From assembly GCF_000167355.1 (NCBI RefSeq), contig NZ_AAEW02000009.1:1-64000 (forward strand): a stretch of 64,000 bases of DNA, given 5' to 3'. Position numbers and translations under genes: made by a program. Each line of letters begins with the position of its first letter. Position 1 is the stretch's first letter. The stretch comes from Desulfuromonas acetoxidans DSM 684. GTDB lineage: Bacteria > Desulfobacterota > Desulfuromonadia > Desulfuromonadales > Desulfuromonadaceae. Of this stretch, positions 1 to 6,248 are shown one piece after another. Under the pieces are notes generated by a model. It was not told the DNA's origin. It did no database searches and was given only the letters and a program-made list of their open reading frames with translations.

Positions 1-18
1 ATAACGAGGGAGTTCATC

Positions 19-558
19 ATGAGTTTACTGAGAAAAGCATCCTGGAGTCCGTATGTGGCCGGTGCCTTGGTCGGAATTCTAGCCGTGCTGTCGGTCGTGG
101 TCACAACGGTTGTCCTGGATAAGGGCAAATACCTTGGTGCATCCACGACATTTGTTCGCGCCTCTGGTCTGATCGAACAGGTCGTTGCCCCGCAGCATGT
201 GGCGGAAAATGCCTATTTCCAAAGTAAAAAGGTCAAGGTCGATTGGCAAATGCTGTTTGTGATCGGCATCTTTGCAGGGGCCTTAGTTTCTTCACGCCTT
301 GGCGGCAGCGCCAAACATGAAACCGTGCCGCCGATCTGGCGTGACCGGTTTGGCGACAGTGCCCTCAAGCGGGGCGTTGGTTCCTTTATCGGCGGTGCGA
401 TCCTGCTGTTCGGAGCGCGCATGGCCGGGGGCTGCCCCAGTGGTCACGGCATGTCCGGCAACATGCAGTTATCGGTCAGCAGCCTGCTTGCTCTGGTCTT
501 TTTCATGGTCGGCGGCATTCTCACCGCGCGCCTGATTTACGGAAAAGGAGGCCAATGA
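19..558 (+). CDS. YeeE/YedE family membrane protein, first half
   Basis: This 179-residue inner-membrane protein belongs to the YeeE/YedE (sulfur transport, DUF395) family, whose members move thiosulfate or related sulfur compounds. Several hydrophobic segments are visible, starting with one at about residues 12-33. The family signature Gly-Gly-Cys-Pro-Ser-Gly-His-Gly-Met-Ser-Gly lies near residue 140, and its Cys is the expected sulfur-handling residue. The start follows a GAGGGAG ribosome-binding site. The next gene overlaps by four bases, so two half-size proteins probably form one transporter, as in other bacteria where the family is split. The exact substrate (thiosulfate, sulfide or a selenium compound) cannot be read from the sequence. 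Confidence 0.88.
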   Translation: MSLLRKASWSPYVAGALVGILAVLSVVVTTVVLDKGKYLGASTTFVRASGLIEQVVAPQHVAENAYFQSKKVKVDWQMLFVIGIFAGALVSSRLGGSAKHETVPPIWRDRFGDSALKRGVGSFIGGAILLFGARMAGGCPSGHGMSGNMQLSVSSLLALVFFMVGGILTARLIYGKGGQ

Positions 559-1082
559 TGGAACTGATTATCGGATTGCTCACCGGATTTTTCTTCGGGT
601 TCTTATTACAAAAAGGTCAGGTATTACGCTTTGAGCGCCAGGTCGGATTCATGTTGCTCAGGGATATGACCATCATCAAATTCATGGCCACGGCTGTTGT
701 CGTCGGTATGGTCGGCATCTACGCCTGTCATGCGGCCGGACTGATCAGCCTGAGCCTGAAAGCAACCAATGTCGGTGCCATTATCATTGGTGGACTGATC
801 TTTGGTGTGGGCTGGGCCATTGCCGGGTTCTGCCCCGGCACCTCGGTCGGTGCTCTGGCAGAGGGACGCTTTCACGCGCTGTGGGCTATTTTAGGCATGT
901 TGGTCGGTGCAGCCGCTTACGCGGAGATCTACCCGAGCCTGCAAAGCAACATCCTCAGTTGGGGCAACTACGGTAAGATCACCCTTCCCCAAGTGCTCGG
1001 GGTATCCCCGTGGCTGGTTATCGCGGCGTGGATCATCGCGGTTGTGGCGTTCTTTACCTGGGCGGAAAAAAAGGGACTTTAA
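555..1082 (+). CDS. YeeE/YedE family membrane protein, second half
   Basis: This 175-residue membrane protein is the partner of the preceding gene and starts inside its stop codon (ATGATG, with AGGAGG just upstream). It has about four to five hydrophobic segments. The motif Gly-Phe-Cys-Pro-Gly-Thr-Ser-Val-Gly-Ala is the counterpart of the Cys motif of the first half. The two together match the length of a full-size YedE/YeeE transporter. Function is inferred as uptake or movement of a reduced sulfur species. There is no adjacent sulfurtransferase gene in view, so a role in selenium handling, suggested by the selenoproteins further on, is only a guess. Confidence 0.87.
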   Translation: MMELIIGLLTGFFFGFLLQKGQVLRFERQVGFMLLRDMTIIKFMATAVVVGMVGIYACHAAGLISLSLKATNVGAIIIGGLIFGVGWAIAGFCPGTSVGALAEGRFHALWAILGMLVGAAAYAEIYPSLQSNILSWGNYGKITLPQVLGVSPWLVIAAWIIAVVAFFTWAEKKGL

Positions 1083-1112
1083 ACGTCAACGGTCAACGCA
1101 AATCCTTGAAAA

Positions 1113-1140
1113 AGGGAACATGTCATCCGACATGTTCCCT
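1113..1140. other. Perfect hairpin downstream of YedE pair
   Basis: The 12-base arm AGGGAACATGTC and its complement enclose a 4-base loop, 30 bases after the yedE-like stop codon. No T-run follows, so it is not a classic terminator by itself. The same arms recur at 1293-1319. Confidence 0.7.
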
Positions 1141-1150
1141 CTGGCTGTTG

Positions 1151-1286
1151 ACAAACAGGCTCCCCGAGCCCAAGGACGGGCGAGCCAAAAACAAGGAGAG
1201 GCTTAACTTCTTGTTTTTGTAAGTGAAGCAAAACCGCGTTTTTGCGAAACGGCCATGACAAAGTCCCTGGATGGACTTTGTCATCA
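1151..1286 (+). repeat. Dispersed hairpin repeat, copy A (diverged)
   Basis: This copy shares the order of elements seen in the other copies: a GAGCCC..GGACGGGCGA hairpin, a CAAGGA..TCTTG-type hairpin with TTTTGTAAG, a GCGTTTTTGCG segment, then a long hairpin around AAGTCC..GGACTT. It is the most diverged member. It sits between the two identical GGGAACATGTC hairpins and fills the gap between the YedE genes and the STAS-like gene. No coding function is proposed. Confidence 0.6.
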
Positions 1287-1292
1287 AACTGA

Positions 1293-1325
1293 GGGAACAT
1301 GTCATCGACATGTTCCCTTTTTTAC
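1293..1325 (+). terminator. Hairpin plus T-run, twin of 1113-1140
   Basis: The arms AGGGAACATGTC and GACATGTTCCCT enclose a 3-base loop and are followed by six T residues, so this is a good intrinsic terminator for rightward transcription from the YedE pair. Its arms are identical to those of the hairpin at 1113-1140. Confidence 0.75.
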
Positions 1326-1390
1326 GTCCAAAGCTTGACAGCGCCGTCACACCGCGCACACTGAAAAGAAACCCTTTTTTGGATCTGCGT

Positions 1391-1771
1391 ATGCATGAGA
1401 TTCGTACGGATAGCGACAGAAATTATTTGTATATTACCCTCAGTGGTGTGATTGACGCCGAGGATGCCCAAGCCATCAATAAAGAAGTGTTGGCAGCGCT
1501 TGAGCACTTGGAAGACGGCTTTCACGTGATTAACGATATGAGCCAGGCGGATTGTGGTTATATCAGTTGTCTTCCCCTGTTCCAGGAAGTGATGACGGCC
1601 CTTTCCACCCATCACGTCGGTCGGGTGATTCGCATCGTCAGTGACAGTGTTTTTCAGTGTCAGGTCAATGCAGCCAGCCAGCAGTTTGCCCGCTACACCA
1701 TTGAAGAAGCGACATCCGTCAAAGAGGCGGAGGCTCTATTGGCAGCGACTGTTGCCTCAGATCCGACCTGA
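1391..1771 (+). CDS. STAS-like hypothetical protein
   Basis: This 126-residue soluble protein has a beta-alpha pattern that resembles STAS/SpoIIAA-like domains: the strand YLYITLSGVIDAEDAQ, a helix of alternating charged residues, then FHVINDMSQAD and VIRIVSD strands. The role is unknown; related small proteins are often anti-sigma antagonists or lipid-binding domains. The frame is open further upstream, but an earlier start would put the terminator at 1293-1325 inside the gene, so the ATG at 1391 with an upstream GGA is preferred. The 3' end overlaps the end of the convergent YcxB-like gene by 15 bases. Confidence 0.6.
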   Translation: MHEIRTDSDRNYLYITLSGVIDAEDAQAINKEVLAALEHLEDGFHVINDMSQADCGYISCLPLFQEVMTALSTHHVGRVIRIVSDSVFQCQVNAASQQFARYTIEEATSVKEAEALLAATVASDPT

Positions 1772-2272
1772 CAGCGAAACAACATCATTTTTCTTCAAAA
1801 CAGCAACCACGGCCTGCCAGGCGGTGTCGGACAACGCCGACTGCGGAATCATAATAAAGCTGTCCGGCCCATAATAGAGCAACAGCCCCGCTTTCACCTG
1901 ACGATAGCGGGTGAAGTTGTGCCACGGTTGCACCATGCCCTGATCACCGCAACGTAATGTGACCTCTTCATCGTCAATGATCACTGTGACCATTTTTCCG
2001 AAAAACGGATGCCGCCGTGCCTGACCGATCCGCCGCAGGGCAAGAAGGTTGGTAGCGGACAGACCGATAAAACCGGTCACCAACAACAACATGGCACTGA
2101 TACGGTTGGGATAAAATCCCGCGACACCGGCACACCCGGCCATGAGACACACCACACTGAGCACGGCGCGCCAGCGCACGCCGGGTTGGCTGGCATAGTG
2201 GGCACGGGCGAATTCCAGCCACACACTTTGATCAAACGAATAGTGACACTGAATCGGCAGGACCTGTTTCAC
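1757..2272 (-). CDS. YcxB-like membrane protein
   Basis: This 171-residue protein has two adjacent hydrophobic segments at about residues 38-80 and a soluble C-terminal half with the look of the YcxB-like domain (a beta-rich region around TVIIDDEEVTLRCGDQ, then WHNFTRYRQVKAGLLLYY). The function of the family is unknown. The start is a GTG preceded by AAGGAG at ideal spacing. The gene converges with the STAS-like gene and overlaps it at the 3' end. It is monocistronic. Confidence 0.65.
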   Translation of the reverse strand: MKQVLPIQCHYSFDQSVWLEFARAHYASQPGVRWRAVLSVVCLMAGCAGVAGFYPNRISAMLLLVTGFIGLSATNLLALRRIGQARRHPFFGKMVTVIIDDEEVTLRCGDQGMVQPWHNFTRYRQVKAGLLLYYGPDSFIMIPQSALSDTAWQAVVAVLKKNDVVSLSGRI

Positions 2273-2445
2273 GAAAAACTCCTTGCTACTCCAACCAACT
2301 CCCCGTCACCACATGATTTTTTTCATCCGACGGCTTAATTGGTCTTGTCGCCATGGGCGGTTGATGGCATAGTTCCCCGGTGTTGCCGGATGGCCACCTT
2401 AACATATCCTCCCCTCTGTGACACTTTGAGATGAAAGGCGTGATT

Positions 2446-2907
2446 ATGGTTCCCGAATCTGTACAACGTGCCTGGCAGGCACTGGATGAAAAAAAGAAGC
2501 TCAAAATCAGCCGTGGTCTGGCCAAGCGCCAACCGCAAATTTTTGCCCACTGGGTCGAAGCAGCCGGACTGAGAAGCTTTCGTCAAGAGTCTTTGCTCAA
2601 CCGCAAAGCAGGTACCGCATCACGCTTTGACGGCGCTCTGTTTAAAGCGGCCCAGGGTGCCCTTGCCGCGGACGTGCTGGTTGCCTACTTCACCGAACTG
2701 GATCCTGAAGTTAACGAAGAGTATTTGGCTATGCTTAAAGGGGCTGGCAACGAAGAAGAGGCCACCCGCATCGGCATTTATGTGCAACTGGCTACCGAAT
2801 ATAAAGAGTGGCCCCTTCTCGATCTGTACCTGGCCACGGCACTGTGGATGGGTGAAATCGATGAGAGCGAGCTCGACACCATTAAAAACCAGGCGACCGA
2901 AGCCTGA
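2446..2907 (+). CDS. Hypothetical protein, 153 residues
   Basis: This soluble, largely helical protein is not recognised with confidence. It is rich in Lys/Glu and begins with a basic helix (VQRAWQALDEKKKLKISRGLAKRQP). It has no Cys cluster, signal peptide or membrane segment. The ATG at 2446 is chosen because AAAGG lies seven bases upstream; an ATG at 2431 lacks a ribosome-binding site. It precedes the GIY-YIG gene by 54 bases and could be co-transcribed with it. Confidence 0.6.
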   Translation: MVPESVQRAWQALDEKKKLKISRGLAKRQPQIFAHWVEAAGLRSFRQESLLNRKAGTASRFDGALFKAAQGALAADVLVAYFTELDPEVNEEYLAMLKGAGNEEEATRIGIYVQLATEYKEWPLLDLYLATALWMGEIDESELDTIKNQATEA

Positions 2908-2961
2908 TCTCTTTCTCCCGGCGGGGCACTTGTTTCGCCGGGAGTTCCTTGTTGCCGATCA

Positions 2962-3222
2962 ATGACTGCTGACAACTGGCTGGTCTACATCATCCGCTGC
3001 CGCGACAACTCCCTGTACACCGGCATCACCACCGATCTAGAACGGCGCTTTGCCCAACACGCCAGCGGTCGCGGTGCACGCTATTTTCGCGGCCACGAAC
3101 CGATTGAGGTCGTCTACCACGAATCCGGCCACAATCGTTCATCGGCCAGTCGCCGCGAAGCGGCTATCAAGAAATTGAAAACAGAAGACAAATGGCGCTT
3201 AGTTAGAAAAAAAACAACGTAG
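2962..3222 (+). CDS. GIY-YIG nuclease superfamily protein (YhbQ/UPF0213 type)
   Basis: This 86-residue protein is a complete single GIY-YIG domain. It begins WLVYIIRCRDNSLYTGITTDLERR, where the V-Y-I and Y-T-G motifs match GIY and YIG, and contains the conserved Arg of the family and a C-terminal helix REAAIKKLK. Proteins of this size match the UPF0213/YhbQ/YazA group, whose members cleave or bind damaged DNA. No partner gene is obvious. Confidence 0.85.
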   Translation: MTADNWLVYIIRCRDNSLYTGITTDLERRFAQHASGRGARYFRGHEPIEVVYHESGHNRSSASRREAAIKKLKTEDKWRLVRKKTT

Positions 3223-3310
3223 CCACCCTTCAATCAGTTTCTCCAGCTCCACATGTTTTGTCCTGAGCTCACCACAACACGCACAGAGAGAAACGCCTCC
3301 AACAAAGCCA

Positions 3311-3471
3311 TTAGCAGGATGTTGAAAAAGTCCCGTCCGGGGATTTTTCAACGACGCAAGCCGAAAATGCGATTTTCGCCTTGCTCACAAAATCAAGGAC
3401 TTGAAAACCTGTCCTTGATTTTGATCGCCCGTCCATGGGCTCCACAGTCTGTTTTTAAACAGCCTGTTAGG
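3311..3471 (-). repeat. Dispersed hairpin repeat, copy B (full length)
   Basis: This is the most complete copy, about 160 bases. Its ends form an imperfect terminal inverted repeat: TTAGCAGGATGTTGAAAAA on one side against CTAACAGGCTGTTTAAAAA on the other strand, 15 of 19 matching. Inside are hairpins built on AAAAAGTCC/GGACTTTTT-like arms, GCGAAAATCGC-like arms, a CAAGGAC/GTCCTTG hairpin and GCCCATGGACGGGC. The rest of the 460-base gap (3223-3684) holds the moaA terminator and no gene. Confidence 0.85.
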
Positions 3472-3551
3472 ATCATTGAAGATTGCCTTGAGTTGATTCT
3501 TTGAGTTTTAAGCCTCAGATTGGCGGCTTGTGCGATTTTGCCCCTTAAAAA

Positions 3552-3590
3552 TCAAAAAAAGAAGGCCACCTGTTTACACAGATGGCCTTC
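3552..3590 (-). terminator. Intrinsic terminator of moaA
   Basis: On the minus strand GAAGGCCATCTG and CAGGTGGCCTTC form a stem with a short loop, followed by TTTTTTTGAT. It lies about 95 bases after the moaA stop and ends the leftward aldehyde oxidoreductase gene block. Confidence 0.88.
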
Positions 3591-3684
3591 AGCTGTCGAC
3601 GTACGTGGCGTCGGTTGTCAGGAGGTTTCAACAAGGGGGGCGAAAGGCTCCTACCGATACGCCGACAGATGGCGTGGCGGTTCG

Positions 3685-4662
3685 TCAACCGCCGATATTG
3701 GACATGGCAAAAGCGGTGTGATCGCACTGATCCACGCTGACGTTATGCATATCCGGTTTGAGTGTCACCACGGTGCGTAATGCTCCCTGCAGGGCCAGCT
3801 GATCTTCACTGTCGAGGATCGGCTTGAGATCGACCCCTTTTTCCGAAAACAGGCAACTGCGGGCTTTGCCGGTTGAGGTGACGCGAATACGGTTGCAACT
3901 TTTACAGAAATGACCGGTGATCGGCGTGATCACGCCGATGGTCCCCTTGGCTCCGGGGATACGGTATTCGCACGCTGGACCAGCCAGTTCATGGCGATCC
4001 ACCGCATCAAGACGGTAGCGCTCGCCTAATCGCTCAAGGACTTCGTGTCCGGACAGCGACAACTTCTGCCAGCCCGGCTCTTTGAGGGCGGGCATGTATT
4101 CGATAAAGCGTACCGCCAGCGGCTTGTCACGGGTCAGCTCGGCAAAGCGCTCGATTTCATGATCATTGACACCGCGCATCACCACCATATTGAGCTTGAC
4201 CGGCAGACCGACACGTTCAGCAGCCGCCAGACCAGCAAGAACTTTCACCAGGTTGGCACCACGGGTAACTTCGGCAAAGGTGTTGGCATTGAGGGAATCA
4301 AGACTGACATTGAGATGTTTAACACCGGCCTGCTTGAGGTCATAGGCCATCTCATCGAGCATCAGACCATTGGTGGTCAAAACCAGCTGCTTGAGGCCGT
4401 CAATACGCGACAGACGCTCCAGAAACGGTACAATGCCCTTACGTACAAGGGGTTCTCCACCGGTGACGCGGATCTTTTCGATGCCGGTTGTCACAGCCGC
4501 CTGAGAGATACGATAGAGCTCTTCATAGCTGAGCACATCGTCATGGGTGACTTTTTCCACACCGTGAGCCGGCATGCAATAGCGACAACGCATATTGCAG
4601 CGGTCAGTGACAGACAATCTGAGGTAGTTGATTTTTCGCCCGTAGCGATCGATCAGTTTCAT
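3685..4662 (-). CDS. moaA: GTP 3',8-cyclase MoaA
   Basis: MoaA is the radical SAM enzyme that, with MoaC, turns GTP into cyclic pyranopterin monophosphate, the first step of molybdenum/tungsten cofactor synthesis. The 325-residue length is normal. The N-terminal radical SAM cluster Cys residues are C22, C26 and C29 (CNMRCRYC). The second [4Fe-4S] cluster is bound by Cys residues in GPACEYR and CKSCNRIR with the later SCLF. The C-terminus ends in the essential Gly-Gly tail (SNIGG). It is the last gene of the leftward block that starts with the iron alcohol dehydrogenase at 9390, so it probably supplies cofactor for the aldehyde oxidoreductase. moaC is not in the window. Confidence 0.97.
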   Translation of the reverse strand: MKLIDRYGRKINYLRLSVTDRCNMRCRYCMPAHGVEKVTHDDVLSYEELYRISQAAVTTGIEKIRVTGGEPLVRKGIVPFLERLSRIDGLKQLVLTTNGLMLDEMAYDLKQAGVKHLNVSLDSLNANTFAEVTRGANLVKVLAGLAAAERVGLPVKLNMVVMRGVNDHEIERFAELTRDKPLAVRFIEYMPALKEPGWQKLSLSGHEVLERLGERYRLDAVDRHELAGPACEYRIPGAKGTIGVITPITGHFCKSCNRIRVTSTGKARSCLFSEKGVDLKPILDSEDQLALQGALRTVVTLKPDMHNVSVDQCDHTAFAMSNIGG

Positions 4663-4682
4663 AGCCCCCCTCCTTGTTCGGG

Positions 4683-4958
4683 TCAGGCGTTGTCCACTTC
4701 CGGTCCAAACTTTTTGAACACTTCAGCCACCCGGCTGATCGGAAGCTCTCCACGCATAGCGTGTTCCTGCACCGCAGCCACGTCAGGTGCAACATACACG
4801 CAATAAAACTTGTTCTCGGTGACATAGCTCTCTACCCAGGTCACCTGGTGATCCATGGCATCGACGATTTCGCACGCGCGATGGGCGATGCCTTCGAGTT
4901 GTTCGGCTGACAGCCAGCCGGCACCTTCGAGATCTCGTTCAACAACAAATGTTGGCAT
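4683..4958 (-). CDS. DUF4242 (nickel-binding-like) protein
   Basis: This 91-residue protein starts MPTFVVERDLEGAGWLSAEQ and continues with a ferredoxin-like alpha/beta pattern typical of DUF4242, whose Streptomyces member SCO4226 was described as a nickel-binding protein. The ATG at 4958 has GGAGGATGAT just upstream, so the longer open frame is not used. It lies 20 bases upstream of moaA and after the ThiF-like gene, inside a cofactor gene block. A role as a metal-binding accessory in tungsten or molybdenum insertion is an inference from position only. Confidence 0.72.
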   Translation of the reverse strand: MPTFVVERDLEGAGWLSAEQLEGIAHRACEIVDAMDHQVTWVESYVTENKFYCVYVAPDVAAVQEHAMRGELPISRVAEVFKKFGPEVDNA

Positions 4959-5050
4959 ATCATCCTCCACATTATCTTGTTTGAAAGAGAGCCACCCGGA
5001 GGCCAGCATCGATGCGGTTGTACCCTTATCTTCGCTAAGGGCTATCACCG

Positions 5051-5102
5051 TTAACCAACAGATTGTCAAAGCCCTACCGGGACTTTTTCAACAACCTGCT
5101 AA
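5051..5102 (+). repeat. Dispersed hairpin repeat, copy C (short)
   Basis: Only the end parts remain: AACAGATTGTCAAAG joined to GGGACTTTTTCAACAACCTGCTAA. The final CTAA is the complement of the stop codon of the ThiF-like gene (5099-5101). It lies in the gap between the ThiF-like and DUF4242 genes. Confidence 0.65.
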
Positions 5103-5917
5103 AGGGGTGTTTCGATACACTCCATATCCAGAAGGTCGATGGTAAACAGGCGATGGCGCAGGGGTTCCCCATGGTTCAATAAAATCTTGATCACCTCGGC
5201 CACTTGCACAGAGGCAATCAGGCTCGGGGTAAATGAGGGATTTCCTAACGATCCCTCAATCCCTTTCGGCCTCTGCTTCTGGCCGTAGAGGGTGTCTAAA
5301 CTCTTGTCACCGGGCATCTGTGAGGTCACGTGGCCATACCAACCAGCGATGGCCCCATGAACCAGAGGCAGCTCCAGTGATTCGCAGACCTCGGACAGTT
5401 CGAGACGGGTATCAATGTTGTCGAGCCCGTCCACCACGACCTGAGCTCCGGCCAACAGGCCACAGCCGTTGGTGCGGGACAAAGCTTTGACAACCGGGGT
5501 GACGGTCACGGCCGGATTAATCTCCGCGACACGGTGTGCCGCCACAGCGACTTTGTCATGACCGAGATTTGCCGGTGTCGACAGAATCTGGCGATTGAGA
5601 TTGTGCTCTTCAAAAAAGTCAGGATCAATCACGGTCAGGTGACCGACGCCAATGCGGGCCAGCTCTTCGATGATGTAGCCACCCAGGCCGCCGCAACCAA
5701 CCACTGCGATATGGCTGCTGAACAACGCCAGCTGGTCGCGGCAATTGAGCATATTGCGATTACGCTGATAGCGCGCCGGAAGAATGCCGCGCTCTAACGC
5801 GACGGCTTCGATGTAGGCTACGCTGACACTGTATTGTCGGGCAATGGTCAGCTGATCACTCCAACTGAGCATACCGTCGCACACGCAGCATTCTACACTG
5901 GCGCGAACTTCGGACAT
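5099..5917 (-). CDS. ThiF/MoeB/HesA family sulfur-carrier adenylyltransferase
   Basis: Proteins of this E1-like family adenylate the C-terminal Gly-Gly of a MoaD/ThiS-type carrier so that it can accept sulfur. The 272-residue protein has a small N-terminal extension (MSEVRASVECCVC) and an adenylating Rossmann domain with the nucleotide motif VVGCGGLGGYI and the acidic strand VIDPDFFEEHNLNRQ, whose Asn-Arg-Gln is diagnostic. The ATG at 5917 is chosen for its GGAGG, which sits inside the end of the moaD-like gene. The two genes are immediately adjacent, so this is most likely the MoeB-type partner of that MoaD. CxxC zinc pairs usual in MoeB are not evident. Confidence 0.88.
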   Translation of the reverse strand: MSEVRASVECCVCDGMLSWSDQLTIARQYSVSVAYIEAVALERGILPARYQRNRNMLNCRDQLALFSSHIAVVGCGGLGGYIIEELARIGVGHLTVIDPDFFEEHNLNRQILSTPANLGHDKVAVAAHRVAEINPAVTVTPVVKALSRTNGCGLLAGAQVVVDGLDNIDTRLELSEVCESLELPLVHGAIAGWYGHVTSQMPGDKSLDTLYGQKQRPKGIEGSLGNPSFTPSLIASVQVAEVIKILLNHGEPLRHRLFTIDLLDMECIETPL

Positions 5918-5918
5918 G

Positions 5919-6143
5919 CTAACCGCCTCCAACCAGGGGGAAGATGGACACGGTATCACCGTCTTTGAGTTCCTGATCAAGATCGGCATGACGGCTGTTG
6001 ACCATCAGCACGCCCAGTTCCTCCTCGGTGATGTAGAGTTCCTGCAACACCAGGCGGCATGGCGTGTTATTGGGATAGTTGCGTTGGGCTTCTTTGAAAC
6101 GCCCGACGCGAAAGTTGGCAAACAGCTTGACTGTGATATTCAT
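5919..6143 (-). CDS. MoaD/ThiS family sulfur carrier
   Basis: This 74-residue ubiquitin-fold protein starts MNITVKLFANFRVGRFK and ends with the Gly-Gly tail (FPLVGGG) that is thiocarboxylated and donates sulfur to the pterin dithiolene. It lies directly upstream of its likely activating enzyme and downstream of aor. Similar dedicated MoaD proteins are known next to tungsten aldehyde oxidoreductases. Two ATGs occur in tandem at the start; the second is better spaced from AGGA. Confidence 0.88.
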   Translation of the reverse strand: MNITVKLFANFRVGRFKEAQRNYPNNTPCRLVLQELYITEEELGVLMVNSRHADLDQELKDGDTVSIFPLVGGG

Positions 6144-6173
6144 CATTCCTGCACCCGTAAAACCGTTTTCCAG

Positions 6174-6220
6174 AGAAAAAACCCGGGTGCGACCGGACAA
6201 CAGGGGTTGGTCGCACCCGG
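6174..6220 (-). terminator. Internal terminator between aor and moaD
   Basis: On the minus strand CCGGGTGCGACC pairs with GGTCGCACCCGG over a 14-base loop and is followed by TTTTTTC. It sits 30 bases after the aor stop and 30 bases before moaD. It probably lets only part of the transcripts go on, so that aor mRNA exceeds that for the cofactor proteins. Confidence 0.85.
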
Positions 6221-6248
6221 CAAGGAGAGTCCACGACTCTAAAGTTGT

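Noticed and set aside
2260-2280. Partial parS-like TGTTTCACGAAAAAC
   Set aside because: Only one half matches the consensus; it forms the start region of the YcxB-like gene.
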